Shown here piece by piece: positions 7,626 to 16,201 of a stretch of DNA of 64,000 nucleotides. This DNA is from Nocardioides luteus (GTDB lineage Bacteria > Actinomycetota > Actinomycetes > Propionibacteriales > Nocardioidaceae), in assembly GCF_014648595.1 (NCBI RefSeq), contig NZ_BMRK01000001.1, positions 248,001 to 312,000 on the forward strand, in the 5' to 3' direction. Below the pieces are notes generated by a model that was not told where the DNA came from, searched no databases, and was given only the letters and a program-made list of their open reading frames with translations. A program made the position numbers and the translations under genes. Each line of letters begins with the position of its first letter. Positions within the stretch are counted from its first letter, which is position 1.

Positions 7626-9719
7626 TCAGTGGAACTTCTTGCCGGTGACCTTCTCGGAGATGCCCTCGCGGTCGAGGAGCTGGGTGATGCCGCCGTTCCA
7701 GAACTGGAAGCCGGCGCCGGTGATCATCGCCAGGTCGATGTCCTCGGCGGCCTGGGCGACGCCCTCGTCGAGCATCCGGCCGATCTCGTCGGCGATGGCC
7801 TCCAGCGACTGCTGGCGGGCCTGCTCGGCGGTCTTGACCACGTCCCCGGAGGTGAGCAGCGCCTCGACCTCGGGGTCGAGGGTGCGGCCGTCGGGGCCGA
7901 AGAAGGAGCTCTTCTTCGCCTCCACCACACGGTGGAGGTTCTCCGAGAGGTAGAACCGGTCGGGGAACGCCTTCGCGAGCGTCTCGTTGTTGTGGTAGGC
8001 GATCGCGGGACCGACCAGACCGATCAGTGCGAACGGGCCCATGGGCGCGACACCAGCGAAGGCCGACTCGACGACGTCGATCGGGGTGCCCTCGTCGGCG
8101 ACCTTGGAGACCTCGCCCATGAAGCGGCCCAGGAGGCGGTTCACGATGAAGGACGGGCTGTCCTTGACCAGGATCGACGTCTTCTTCAGCGACTTCGAGA
8201 CCGAGAACGCCGTGGCCAGCGCAGCGTCGGAGGTCTTCTCGCCGCGGATGATCTCCAGCAGCGGCATGACCGCGACCGGGTTGAAGAAGTGGAAGCCCAC
8301 GACCCGCTCGGGGTTCTTCAGCTCGGCGGCCATCTCGGTGATCGAGAGGCTGGAGGTGTTGGTCGCGAAGACCGCGGTCTCCGGCGCGACGGCCTCGGCG
8401 TTGGCGAAGACGGTCTTCTTGACGCCCATCTCCTCGAAGACGGCCTCGATGATGAAGTCGGCGTCGGAGAACGCCTCCTCGTAGTCGACCGAAGCCGTCA
8501 CGAGGGCCTTGAGGCGGTTGGTGGCGTCCTGCGAGGCGCGGCCCTTGGCGAGCTTCTTGTCGAGCTCGGCGTGAACGTACGCCACGCCCTTGTCGGCACG
8601 CTCCTGGTCGAGGTCGACCATGACGACCGGCACCTTCAGGCGCTGGACGAAGAGCAGCGCGAACTGCGAGGCCATCAGACCGGCACCGATGATGCCGACC
8701 TTGGTGACCTTCTGCGCGAGCGCCTTGTCGGGCGCACCGGCAGGCCGCTTGGCGCGCTTCTGCACCAGGTCGAAGGAGTAGAGCGAGGCGAGCAGCTGCG
8801 GGGTCTTGGACATCGCGACCAGCGCGTCGTCCTCGGCCGCAAAGCCCTCGTCGCGCGAGGCGGTCTTGGCCAGGGTGAGCAGCTCGACGGCCTTCTTGGC
8901 AGCGGGGGAGGCGTCGCCGGTCTTGGCCCAGGCGAAGAAGCCCGCGTTCTTGGCGGCCTCGTCCCAGCCCTCGCCGCGGTCGATCGGCTCGCGCTCGACC
9001 TTCTCCTCGCCCGACAGGACGCGGTCGGCCCACAGCAGCGACTGCTCGAGGTAGTCGGCGCCGCCGAACATCGCGTCGGCGATGCCGAGGTCGAAGGCCT
9101 CGGCGCCCTTGAGCACCTTGCCGTTGTTGAGCGGGTTCTCGATGAACACCTTGGCGGCCTTGGCCGGACCGATCAGGTTCGGCAGCAGGTAGCCGCCGCC
9201 CCAGCCGGGGATCAGGCCGAGCATGACCTCGGGCAGGCCGACGGCCGGCACCGAGTCCAGGATGGTGCGGTAGTCGGCGTGCAGCGCGACCTCGAGGCCA
9301 CCACCGAGCGCGAGCCCGTTGATGAAGCCGAAGGAGGGCTTCTTGACGCCGTTCGCGCCGTCGCCCAGCTTGCGGAAGACCGCGTGGCCGAGCTCGGCGA
9401 TCGTCCGGATCCCGTCGGGGCCACCCGCCTGCAGCGAGGTGAGGTCGGCGCCCGCCGCGAGGATGAACGGCTTGCCGGTCACCGCGATCGCGTCGATCTC
9501 GTCGTCGGCCAGCGCCGCGTCGTACGCGGTGTTGAGCTCGACCAGCGACTTCGGCCCGAACGTGTTCGGGCGGGTGTGGTCGTGGCCGTTGTCGAGGGTG
9601 ACCAGGCCCAGCACCTTGCCCGACGGCAGGTTGACCTTCGCCAGCTTGGCCGCGGTCACGACCTCGTCGTCGGAGTAGAGCTTCTCGACGTCGGCGAGAA
9701 GAGTGTTGATGTCAGTCAC
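7626..9719 (-). CDS. fadB: Fatty-acid oxidation multifunctional enzyme (enoyl-CoA hydratase/3-hydroxyacyl-CoA dehydrogenase)
   Basis: This 697-residue alpha subunit of the trifunctional beta-oxidation complex hydrates 2-enoyl-CoA and oxidises the 3-hydroxyacyl-CoA with NAD. The N-terminal crotonase domain (about 1-200) shows GGGLEVALHADYR and PEVMLGLIPGWGG. The dehydrogenase domain starts near residue 310 with the NAD loop GIIGAGLMASQFALLF and later ATNTSSLSITEMA and VGFHFFNPVAVMPLLEI. The GTG at 9719 overlaps the fadA stop (GTGA), which fixes both the start and translational coupling. Order and pairing match mycobacterial fadA-fadB (Rv0859-Rv0860). Confidence 0.93.
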   Translation of the reverse strand: MTDINTLLADVEKLYSDDEVVTAAKLAKVNLPSGKVLGLVTLDNGHDHTRPNTFGPKSLVELNTAYDAALADDEIDAIAVTGKPFILAAGADLTSLQAGGPDGIRTIAELGHAVFRKLGDGANGVKKPSFGFINGLALGGGLEVALHADYRTILDSVPAVGLPEVMLGLIPGWGGGYLLPNLIGPAKAAKVFIENPLNNGKVLKGAEAFDLGIADAMFGGADYLEQSLLWADRVLSGEEKVEREPIDRGEGWDEAAKNAGFFAWAKTGDASPAAKKAVELLTLAKTASRDEGFAAEDDALVAMSKTPQLLASLYSFDLVQKRAKRPAGAPDKALAQKVTKVGIIGAGLMASQFALLFVQRLKVPVVMVDLDQERADKGVAYVHAELDKKLAKGRASQDATNRLKALVTASVDYEEAFSDADFIIEAVFEEMGVKKTVFANAEAVAPETAVFATNTSSLSITEMAAELKNPERVVGFHFFNPVAVMPLLEIIRGEKTSDAALATAFSVSKSLKKTSILVKDSPSFIVNRLLGRFMGEVSKVADEGTPIDVVESAFAGVAPMGPFALIGLVGPAIAYHNNETLAKAFPDRFYLSENLHRVVEAKKSSFFGPDGRTLDPEVEALLTSGDVVKTAEQARQQSLEAIADEIGRMLDEGVAQAAEDIDLAMITGAGFQFWNGGITQLLDREGISEKVTGKKFH

Positions 9720-10915
9720 TTCGACTCTCCAGTCCAGTTGGGGTTCTCCCAGATGACCGTGCCGCCCATACCCAGGCCGATGCACATCGTGGTGAGGCCG
9801 TAGCGGACCTCGGGGCGCTCCTCGAACTGGCGGGCGAGCTGAATCATCAGCCGCACACCGGAGGAGGCCAGCGGGTGACCGAACGCGATCGCACCGCCGT
9901 AGGGGTTCACGCGGTCGTCGTTCTGGTCGATGCCGAAGTGGTCCAGGAACGCGAGCACCTGGATCGCGAAGGCCTCGTTGATCTCGAAGGCCTCGATGTC
10001 GTCGATGGTCAGCCCGGCCTTGGCCAGCGCCTTCTCGGTCGACGGGATCGGGCCGACGGCCATGACCTCGGGGGCGACACCGGCGAAGCTGTACGACACC
10101 AGCCGCATCTTGATCGGCAGACCGAGCTCGCGGGCGACCTCCTCGGAGGCCAGCAGCGAGGCGGTCGCGCCGTCGTTGATGCCCGCCGCGTTGCCCGCGG
10201 TCACGCGACCGTGCGGGCGGAACGGGGTCTTCAGCTTGGCGAGGTCCTCGGTGGTGGTGCCGGGACGCATCGGCTCGTCGGTGGTGGCCAGGCCCCAGCC
10301 ATTCTCGGCGCTGCGCGTCGCGACGGGGACCAGGTCGGGCTGGATCTTGCCGTCGGCGTACGCCTTGGCGGCCAGCTCCTGGGAGCGCACGGCGAACGCG
10401 TCGGTGCGGTCCTTGGTGATCGCCGGGTAGCGGTCGTGGACGTTCTCGGCGGTGTTGCCCATGACGAGCGCCGAGGGGTCGACGAGCTTCTCGGAGATGA
10501 TCCGCGGGTTGGGGTCGACGCCCTCGCCCATCGGGTGGCGGCCCATGTGCTCGACACCGCCGGCGATGGCGACGTCATAGGCACCGAAGGCGATGCCACC
10601 GGCGGTCGTGGTGACCGCGGTCATCGCGCCGGCGCACATCCGGTCGATCGCGTAGCCGGGCACGGACTGGGGGAGTCCGGCGAGCAGGCTCGCGGTGCGG
10701 CCGATGGTCAGGCCCTGGTCGCCGATCTGCGTGGTCGCGGCGATGGCGACCTCGTCGATCCGCTCGGGGGGAAGCTCGGGGTTGCGGCGCGTGAGCTCAC
10801 GGATGAGCTTGACGACCAGGTCGTCGGCGCGGGTCTCGGCGTACTGGCCCTTGGCCTTGCCGAAAGGTGTGCGTACGCCGTCGACGAAGACGACTTCTCG
10901 CAGCTGTCGGGTCAC
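9716..10915 (-). CDS. fadA: Acetyl-CoA acyltransferase (3-ketoacyl-CoA thiolase)
   Basis: This 399-residue thiolase cleaves 3-ketoacyl-CoA to acetyl-CoA and a shortened acyl-CoA, the last step of beta-oxidation. The acylated Cys94 (RMCAGAMTA), His347 (GHPLASSG) and Cys378 (CIGLGMGG) are all in place. It is first in a two-gene operon with fadB, its partner subunit. A candidate operator lies 84-97 bases upstream (10999-11012). Confidence 0.94.
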   Translation of the reverse strand: MTRQLREVVFVDGVRTPFGKAKGQYAETRADDLVVKLIRELTRRNPELPPERIDEVAIAATTQIGDQGLTIGRTASLLAGLPQSVPGYAIDRMCAGAMTAVTTTAGGIAFGAYDVAIAGGVEHMGRHPMGEGVDPNPRIISEKLVDPSALVMGNTAENVHDRYPAITKDRTDAFAVRSQELAAKAYADGKIQPDLVPVATRSAENGWGLATTDEPMRPGTTTEDLAKLKTPFRPHGRVTAGNAAGINDGATASLLASEEVARELGLPIKMRLVSYSFAGVAPEVMAVGPIPSTEKALAKAGLTIDDIEAFEINEAFAIQVLAFLDHFGIDQNDDRVNPYGGAIAFGHPLASSGVRLMIQLARQFEERPEVRYGLTTMCIGLGMGGTVIWENPNWTGESK

Positions 10916-10998
10916 CGTGTCACTCCATGTGAATTGCCGGTCGGTTGCCGCTGAACGGCGTTGTCGATTCGGGCACGGGTGGTGCCCGAGCGCTTACA

Positions 10999-11012
10999 TT
11001 ACCCGCTAGTAA
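10999..11012. promoter_or_regulatory. Candidate operator TTACCCGCTAGTAA in the fadA upstream region
   Basis: The 335-base stretch 10916-11250 between fadA and the PAC2 gene holds this 14-base imperfect palindrome (TTAC...GTAA). It shares nine of its first twelve bases with TTACTGGCCAGT at 17573-17584, before fadA2/fabG4. The rest of the stretch shows a GGGAGGAGG ribosome site for 11251 and nothing else I can support. The shared motif suggests a common lipid-responsive repressor; this is inference. Confidence 0.45.
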
Positions 11013-11250
11013 CAACGAGCGCACCGAGGGGGAGGTCACACGGTCCGGCAGAGGGGAGCCCGGCCGCGTCCGCGCGTCGGCTTGGGAATATCGTGGGCGT
11101 CCAGAATGCTGCCCTGACGTCATGTGGAAGCGTGTATTGAGAAGGTTGAGCTCGCGGGCCGAGACCCCGGGCCGGGCAGACGGCCGAGCAGACGACGGCG
11201 CAGACGAGAGCGTGGCCCGTACGGGCCGTACGCGACGGGAGGAGGCACCG

Positions 11251-12207
11251 ATGGCGGGATCGCGACTGGTGCACATCGTGGACGACCTGCCCGAGGAGAT
11301 CCTCCTCGCCGGCGGTGACCGGCTGCCGCTGGTGGTCGTCCTGGACGGCTTCCTCGACGCGGGCAAGGCGGCTGAGCGCGCCGCCGCCCATCTGATCCAG
11401 ACCTCGAGGCGGGCGCCCGTGGTGGCGACCTTCGAGGTCGACGAGCTCCACGACTACCGTGCGCGACGCCCGGCGATCTCGTTCGTCAGCGACCACTACG
11501 AGTCCTTCGACGCGCCACGGCTGGTCGTCCGGCTGCTCAAGGACACCGGTGACACGCCCTACCTGCTGCTCCACGGCCCCGAGCCCGACAACCGCTGGGA
11601 GGGGTTCGCCGGCGCCGTGCGCGAGGTCGTCGAGCGCCTCGGTGTGACCGAGGTGATCTCGCTGACCTCGGTGCCGATGGCGGTGCCGCACACCCGTCCG
11701 CTGACCACGACCCGGCACGCCAACGACCCGGCCCAGGAGCTCTCCGGCCAGGTCTTCGAGAGCCCGTGGAAGGGCGAGATCCGCATCCCGTCCTCCGCCC
11801 AGGCCCTGGTGGAGGTACGCCTGGGGGAGTGGGGCCACCCCGCGGGCGGCTTCGTCGTCCACATGCCGCACTATCTGGCCCAGAGCGACTTCCCCGCTGC
11901 GGCGGTCGTGCTCGTCGAGGAGCTCGAGCGGGCCGCCCGGCTGACCATCCCGGTCTCGGACCTCGAGGCCGAGGCGCAACGCCGCGAGGAGGAGATCTCT
12001 GCCTACATCGAGGACAATGCCGAGGTGAGGGAGGTCGTGGCCGCTCTCGAGCAGCAGTACGACACCTTCCAGCGTGGCGAGGAGTCCGGGCGGTCCCTGC
12101 TGGCGCCGGACGAGCCGTTGCCGACGGGTGACGAGCTCGGTGAGCAGTTCGAGCAGTTCCTGGCCGGGCTGAACGGCCCCGACCCCGATGACCCTGAGAA
12201 GGATTGA
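11251..12207 (+). CDS. PAC2 family protein (proteasome assembly chaperone-like)
   Basis: This 318-residue protein belongs to the PAC2 family that is widespread in actinobacteria. The N-terminal domain has the typical pattern LVVVLDGFLDAGKAAERAA, followed by a conserved core including PYLLLHGPEPDNRWEGF and the actinobacterial ASVPMAVPHTRP-type segment (here TSVPMAVPHTRP). The C-terminus is acidic and probably disordered. The ATG at 11251 follows GGGAGGAGG. Bacterial function is unproven; eukaryotic PAC2 helps assemble proteasomes, and many actinobacteria do carry a proteasome. It sits directly upstream of the thioesterase gene. Confidence 0.85.
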   Translation: MAGSRLVHIVDDLPEEILLAGGDRLPLVVVLDGFLDAGKAAERAAAHLIQTSRRAPVVATFEVDELHDYRARRPAISFVSDHYESFDAPRLVVRLLKDTGDTPYLLLHGPEPDNRWEGFAGAVREVVERLGVTEVISLTSVPMAVPHTRPLTTTRHANDPAQELSGQVFESPWKGEIRIPSSAQALVEVRLGEWGHPAGGFVVHMPHYLAQSDFPAAAVVLVEELERAARLTIPVSDLEAEAQRREEEISAYIEDNAEVREVVAALEQQYDTFQRGEESGRSLLAPDEPLPTGDELGEQFEQFLAGLNGPDPDDPEKD

Positions 12208-12220
12208 GAGAATCCGAAGA

Positions 12221-13099
12221 ATGACGACCGAGGCCGTACCGGCGGCGCAGGCAGTGGCGGAGCTGGTCGGCGTGCTCGACCTGGTCGAGATCGACAAGGA
12301 TCTCTACCACGGTGCCACCACGACCCGTAACTCCCGTGGACGCGCCTACGGCGGCATGGTGGCCGCCCAGGCGCTGATGGCCGCGGTGCGCTCGGCCGAT
12401 CCGGACTTCACGGTGCACTCGCTGCACTCCTACTTCCTGCTGCCCGGCGACCCGTCCTACCCGATCGTCTACGACGTCCAGCGGATCCGCGACGGACGCT
12501 CCTTCGAGACCCGGCGGGTCCGGGCGCGGCAGAAGGGTCGGGAGATCTACTACCTGAGCGCCAACTTCCAGCGCGCCGAGACCGGCTTCGAGCACCAGGA
12601 CGCGATGCCCGACGTGCCCGCGCCCGAGAAGTGCGTCGACTTCCTCAAGGTGATGGCCGACTCCGGCAGCCCGGAGGCGGTCTCGCTCGCCCGCGAGTGG
12701 GAGGCCGTCGAGGTACGCGCCGTCGGCAACTCCCTGCTCGGCATCGAGCCCGACCCGAAGCGGCCCGCGCAGCAGCGCCTGTGGATGCGCCTCGGCGCCT
12801 CGCTCCCCGACGACCCCGACATCCAGCGCGGCGCCTTCACCTGGGCCTCCGACATCTCCCTGCTCGGCGCCTCCATGGCCGCCCACTCGCTGGACCACAA
12901 GGGCGTCCAGATGGCCTCGCTCGACCACTCCATCTGGTTCCATCGCCCCTTCCGTGCCGACGAGTGGTGGCTCTACGACCAGGAGAGCCCCTCGGCGTAC
13001 GGCGGCCGCGGCCTCTCCATCGGCCGGGTCTTCACCGCCGACGGCGTCCTGGCCGCGACGGTCGCCCAAGAGGGCCTCATCCGCCCACCCCGCTCCTGA
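12221..13099 (+). CDS. tesB: Acyl-CoA thioesterase II
   Basis: This 292-residue double-hotdog thioesterase hydrolyses medium and long acyl-CoAs to free acid and CoA. Typical TesB segments are seen: GRAYGGMVAAQALMAA, SLHSYFLLPGDP, DGRSFETRRVRARQ and, in the second hotdog, SLDHSIWFHRPFRADEWWLY, with the catalytic-network Asp in the latter. An earlier ATG at 12188 in the same frame lies within the end of the PAC2 gene and lacks a ribosome site, so 12221 is preferred, though its own site is weak. It may be co-transcribed with the PAC2 gene. Confidence 0.92.
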   Translation: MTTEAVPAAQAVAELVGVLDLVEIDKDLYHGATTTRNSRGRAYGGMVAAQALMAAVRSADPDFTVHSLHSYFLLPGDPSYPIVYDVQRIRDGRSFETRRVRARQKGREIYYLSANFQRAETGFEHQDAMPDVPAPEKCVDFLKVMADSGSPEAVSLAREWEAVEVRAVGNSLLGIEPDPKRPAQQRLWMRLGASLPDDPDIQRGAFTWASDISLLGASMAAHSLDHKGVQMASLDHSIWFHRPFRADEWWLYDQESPSAYGGRGLSIGRVFTADGVLAATVAQEGLIRPPRS

Positions 13100-13110
13100 C
13101 CCCTCCGCCG

Positions 13111-13192
13111 ACTCGGCGCATCTGCCCCAGATCTGGACGCCCAGTCGGCGCGTCTGCCCCGCTGTGGGACGCCGAGTCGGCGCGTCTGCCTC
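13111..13192. repeat. 32-bp-period array B1 (three units)
   Basis: The core AGTCGGCGCGTCTGCCCC (first copy ACTCGGCGCATCTGCCCC) recurs at 13111, 13143 and 13175, exactly 32 bases apart, directly after the tesB stop. The linkers share GGACGCC. It is the same family as 26595-26727 and distinct from the 21-bp family. Confidence 0.8.
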
Positions 13193-13215
13193 ACCTTTGC
13201 TCCAAGTAGGGCGAC

Positions 13216-13253
13216 GCACTATCGCACACCCTGGTCGCCCGCCGCGATAGCGC
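13216..13253. promoter_or_regulatory. Inverted repeat before the ArsC-like gene
   Basis: GCACTATCGC (13216-13225) and GCGATAGCGC (13244-13253) form a 10-base inverted repeat with one mismatch and an 18-base spacer, 28 bases before the GTG at 13281. It could be an operator or a transcript hairpin. Confidence 0.35.
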
Positions 13254-13280
13254 ACCGAGCCCGCGGGCTAAGGTGAGCGC

Positions 13281-13631
13281 GTGGACCAGATCACCGTGTA
13301 CGAGAAGCCGACCTGCACGACCTGTCGGAACCTGTTCGCTCTGCTCAAGGACGAGGGCATCGACTTCGAGAAGGTCGACTACCACGTGCTCGGCCTGAAG
13401 GCCGAGGAGGTTCGCGACATCCTCGCGAAGACGGGTCTCAGCGCTCGCGAGGTGCTGCGGAAGCGGGAGCCGGTCTACAAGGAGCTCGAGCTCGACAAGC
13501 GTGATCTCTCCGAGGACGAGCTGGTCGACCTGATGGTCGAGCACCCGGCGCTGATGCAGCGCCCGATCGTGCTCAAGGGCGACCGTGGCGTGCTGGCCCG
13601 GCCGGTCGAGAAGGTGCGCGAGATCCTCTGA
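13281..13631 (+). CDS. ArsC/Spx-family thioredoxin-fold protein
   Basis: This 116-residue protein has the ArsC fold. The catalytic Cys is in the CTTC motif (C12, C15), and the C-terminal RPIVLKGDRGVLARP matches the arsenate-reductase substrate-binding Arg region. It begins with GTG. The family includes glutaredoxin-dependent arsenate reductases and Spx/YffB-type proteins of unclear role. No arsenite transporter or ArsR regulator is nearby, so arsenate reduction is not supported by context. Confidence 0.85.
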   Translation: MDQITVYEKPTCTTCRNLFALLKDEGIDFEKVDYHVLGLKAEEVRDILAKTGLSAREVLRKREPVYKELELDKRDLSEDELVDLMVEHPALMQRPIVLKGDRGVLARPVEKVREIL

Positions 13632-13650
13632 CGGTCGTGTGCGTGCGGGC

Positions 13651-14064
13651 TCAGCCGCGGAGCCGCTCGACCGGCTGGCCGGTCGTACGGGTGATGAGGG
13701 CGATGTCCTTGTCTGCGTGCAGGACCGTGAGCTCGGCCTCCTCGGCGACCGCTGCGACGAGCAGGTCGGGCACCGACGGCGCGCGGAGCCGGCCGTCGCG
13801 GAGCACGAGCCGCTGGATCTCGAGCGCGCGGGCCTCCGTACGCGGCGTGAGGCTCGCGACGGGCATGTGGATCACCGGCACGTCCTCGACGAGCTCGGAC
13901 CACTCACGCTCGGAGCGCGCGAGGTGACCGATCTCCAGCAGCGTCGTGGTGGTGATGCGTACCTGTCCCAGCTCGATCAGACGGGACCACTTGTCGGCGT
14001 CGGGGCTGGATGACATCCGGGCGAGCGCCGAGCGGTGCATCAGCCAGGGTCGACTCACGACCAT
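13651..14064 (-). CDS. PIN-domain protein, VapC-like toxin with an altered first acidic site
   Basis: This 137-residue protein has the PIN fold of VapC ribonucleases and is encoded directly after an antitoxin-like gene, overlapping it by 10 bases. Expected metal-binding acids are visible at E44 (TTLLEIGHLARS), D100 (SVPDLLVAAVA) and D118/D120 (LHADKDIALI). The first acid, normally the Asp in an LxDxSAL motif, is His10 here (WLMHRSAL). A single base change (GAC to CAC) would explain it. Activity may be lost or altered. Confidence 0.8.
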   Translation of the reverse strand: MVVSRPWLMHRSALARMSSSPDADKWSRLIELGQVRITTTTLLEIGHLARSEREWSELVEDVPVIHMPVASLTPRTEARALEIQRLVLRDGRLRAPSVPDLLVAAVAEEAELTVLHADKDIALITRTTGQPVERLRG

Positions 14065-14273
14065 GCGTCACGCATGAGACCCCGGTCTACCAGCGGGGCG
14101 AACTTCTCGAAGTCGGCTCCGGCCACAGGGCGGGCCGGCGGGAGCGGACGCAGCGCGTCGGGGGAGAACCACCGCCGGAGATACTCGTTGCGGGTCAGGC
14201 CGAGCCGCGTCGCCTCGCTGTCGATGCGCGCGAGCTCGTCATCCGAGAGGCCTCGGATCAGTACGTCGGACAT
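14055..14273 (-). CDS. Ribbon-helix-helix antitoxin, VapB-like
   Basis: This 72-residue protein has an N-terminal ribbon-helix-helix (VLIRGLSDDELARIDSEA, then RLGLTRNEYLRRW) typical of VapB-type antitoxins. A C-terminal tail (GADFEKFAPLVDRGLMRDAW) would wrap the PIN toxin. An AGGAGGTG site lies just before the ATG. It overlaps the toxin gene by 10 bases, the standard antitoxin-first order, and probably autoregulates the pair. Confidence 0.82.
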   Translation of the reverse strand: MSDVLIRGLSDDELARIDSEATRLGLTRNEYLRRWFSPDALRPLPPARPVAGADFEKFAPLVDRGLMRDAWS

Positions 14274-14329
14274 GTCTGTCCACCTCCTGGGGGCACGATG
14301 CTAGCCCAGAGCACCCACCGAAGGCGGGA

Positions 14330-15244
14330 TCAGGGGCGGGTCGCGCGGTGCACCCAGGTCGACTCGACCTCCATGCCGACGCGGCGATAGAGGTCGAGAG
14401 CGCCGGTGCGGGAGTCCGTCGAGAGGGTCGCACGGGCGGCCCCGTGGGCGCGGGCGGCGTCGAAGGCGTCGGCGAGCAGCGCCTGCGCCAGACCGCGGTT
14501 GCGCTGGTCTCTGCGGGTCGCCAGCCTGCTGACGAAGCCCTCCCGGCCGTTCTCGGTCATCACCAGGACCGCAGCGGCCACCACGGCGCCCTCGGGGTCG
14601 GTGACGACGCGGATGTTCCACGGCTCGGCGCCGGGACGCTCGACGTTGGTGGCGACCCAGTCGGCGTAGGTCTCGCGCTCACGCTCGGACCACTCCAGGA
14701 ATGCGTCCTCGATCACGGTCCAGACCTGCTCGTGGTCCTGCGTGGTGGCAGCCCGGACAGCGTACGCAGCGGGCAGCTCCCGTGCCGGGATCGCTGTCTC
14801 CTCGGGCAGCGCCAGCACCCACGACTCCCAGCGGACGAACCAGCCCAGGGAGTCCAGCAGCCGGTCGCCCGGTGAGTCCTGGGGGACCGGCATCCCGATG
14901 ACCGGCTCGCCGAGCTCGGCCGCGCGGGCGCTGACCCAACCGGCCAGGGCGGTCCCGATGCCCTGGCCCCAGTGGTCGGGGCGGACGGCAGCATCGGCGC
15001 GGGCGCCGCCGGAGCACTCCGCGTAGGCCACCAGGTCACCCGACGGCCCGAGGACGCCGACGGTGGCCGCGCCCACGTCGAACGATGGCCGCTGCCACTC
15101 CGCGACGATGTCGGCCTCCTCGATGTGGACCTCGCCGGTGGTGGCCAGCTCGTCAGCGGCCATCAGGCGAGCCACGGCGCCGGCGTCGGCGAGGGTCAGC
15201 GGGCGCTCGGCGTAGCGAGGTGGGAGGTGGAGCGGGGCAGGCAT
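14330..15244 (-). CDS. Tandem GNAT acetyltransferase
   Basis: This 304-residue protein contains two GNAT domains, as in mycothiol synthase MshD and related proteins. The second domain (about 155-304) has a good acetyl-CoA loop (TRRDQRNRGLAQALLADAF) and the terminal LYRRVGMEVE segment. The first domain has a weaker loop (VRPDHWGQGIGTALAGWV). It acetylates an unknown amine. Its operon context gives no clue, as it stands between a terminator hairpin and the toxin-antitoxin pair. Confidence 0.82.
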   Translation of the reverse strand: MPAPLHLPPRYAERPLTLADAGAVARLMAADELATTGEVHIEEADIVAEWQRPSFDVGAATVGVLGPSGDLVAYAECSGGARADAAVRPDHWGQGIGTALAGWVSARAAELGEPVIGMPVPQDSPGDRLLDSLGWFVRWESWVLALPEETAIPARELPAAYAVRAATTQDHEQVWTVIEDAFLEWSERERETYADWVATNVERPGAEPWNIRVVTDPEGAVVAAAVLVMTENGREGFVSRLATRRDQRNRGLAQALLADAFDAARAHGAARATLSTDSRTGALDLYRRVGMEVESTWVHRATRP

Positions 15245-15270
15245 GGCGACACGTTCTCACCTGCCCGAGG

Positions 15271-15316
15271 CCGACCGCCACGGGTTATAGCCGACTGGGG
15301 CGCCCGTGGCGGTCGG
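15271..15316. terminator. Perfect 14-bp hairpin ending the fabG4-htdX transcript
   Basis: CCGACCGCCACGGG (15271-15284) pairs without mismatch with CCCGTGGCGGTCGG (15303-15316), loop 18 bases. It lies 18 bases beyond the htdX stop on the minus strand and upstream of the GNAT start, so it most likely terminates fabG4-htdX. Confidence 0.75.
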
Positions 15317-15334
15317 TGATGGACCCGACGGAGA

Positions 15335-16201
15335 TCACAAGGCGGTGGTGCGCCCCAGCAGATGAAGGGTGTCCGAGCCCCGCTTGTGGAGCGAGAAGTC
15401 GTAGCCGTCGAGGTGCTTGAGCGACCCGAACGCGACCGAGGACGGCAGGAACACCGGCTTCTTGAACGCCACGTCGACGCGTACGGCATCCGGGAGCCGG
15501 TTCTCCAGCGCCGCGATGCAGCGGGCCTTGGTCCACATCCCGTGCGCGATCTGCCGCTTGAACCCGAGCGCCTTCGCGGTCAGCGGGTAGAGGTGGATCG
15601 GGTTGTAGTCACCGGCGACCTTCGCGTAGCGCCGGCCCAGGTCGGCCTTCAGCGGGAAGACCGGACCGGAGGGCGCGACGTCGACGAGATCGGAGGGCCA
15701 GGTCGCGTCCGGGTTGCGGCGGCCGCGTACGAGGTAGGTCGAGGTGGACTCCCACACGACCTCGCCCTCGACGGTGGCGACGGTCAGGAACCGGTAGGCC
15801 TTGCCGACGGGGTGCGGCTCGGGCTGACCGACGGTCGCCGTCACGGCGACCGCCTCGCCGACCGCGATCGGCCGGTAGCCGCTGATGGAGTTCTCGATGT
15901 GGACCATGCCCATCGCGGGCGAAGGGAAGTCCGGTGAGGACATCAGCGCCATGTGGAGCGGGAAGGCCAGCATGTGGGGGTAGGGGAGCGGGACGGTGTC
16001 CTTGATCGGGAAGCCGCACAGCTCCGCGTACGCAGCCACGTCCTCCCGCTCGAGGACGACCGGCTCGCGGGCCAGGCTGAGCTCCTCGTAGTCGACGCCG
16101 GTCTTCTTGACGCCCGGAAGCGTGTTGACGCCCGGGATGGCCGGCAGCGCCGCCCGCAGGAGCAGCGCGGGGCCGGACCGGCCGGAGTAGATGTCGCTCA
16201 T
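15335..16201 (-). CDS. htdX: MaoC-type (R)-3-hydroxyacyl dehydratase (HtdX-like)
   Basis: This 288-residue double-hotdog protein is a dehydratase/hydratase acting on 3-hydroxyacyl thioesters. The C-terminal hotdog carries the hydratase-2 motif (AGDYNPIHLYPLTAKALGF, then IAHGMW) with the Asp-His pair. Its start overlaps the fabG4 stop (TGATG). M. tuberculosis HtdX (Rv0241c) has the same size and the same neighbours, FabG4 (Rv0242c) and divergent FadA2 (Rv0243). The three together could form a 3-ketoacyl reduction/dehydration or reverse beta-oxidation module; the physiological substrate is not settled. Confidence 0.88.
   Translation of the reverse strand: MSDIYSGRSGPALLLRAALPAIPGVNTLPGVKKTGVDYEELSLAREPVVLEREDVAAYAELCGFPIKDTVPLPYPHMLAFPLHMALMSSPDFPSPAMGMVHIENSISGYRPIAVGEAVAVTATVGQPEPHPVGKAYRFLTVATVEGEVVWESTSTYLVRGRRNPDATWPSDLVDVAPSGPVFPLKADLGRRYAKVAGDYNPIHLYPLTAKALGFKRQIAHGMWTKARCIAALENRLPDAVRVDVAFKKPVFLPSSVAFGSLKHLDGYDFSLHKRGSDTLHLLGRTTAL

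Noticed and set aside
13281-13631. Naming the ArsC-fold protein arsenate reductase
   Set aside because: No arsR, arsB or acr3 gene is nearby and Spx/YffB-type relatives are equally likely.
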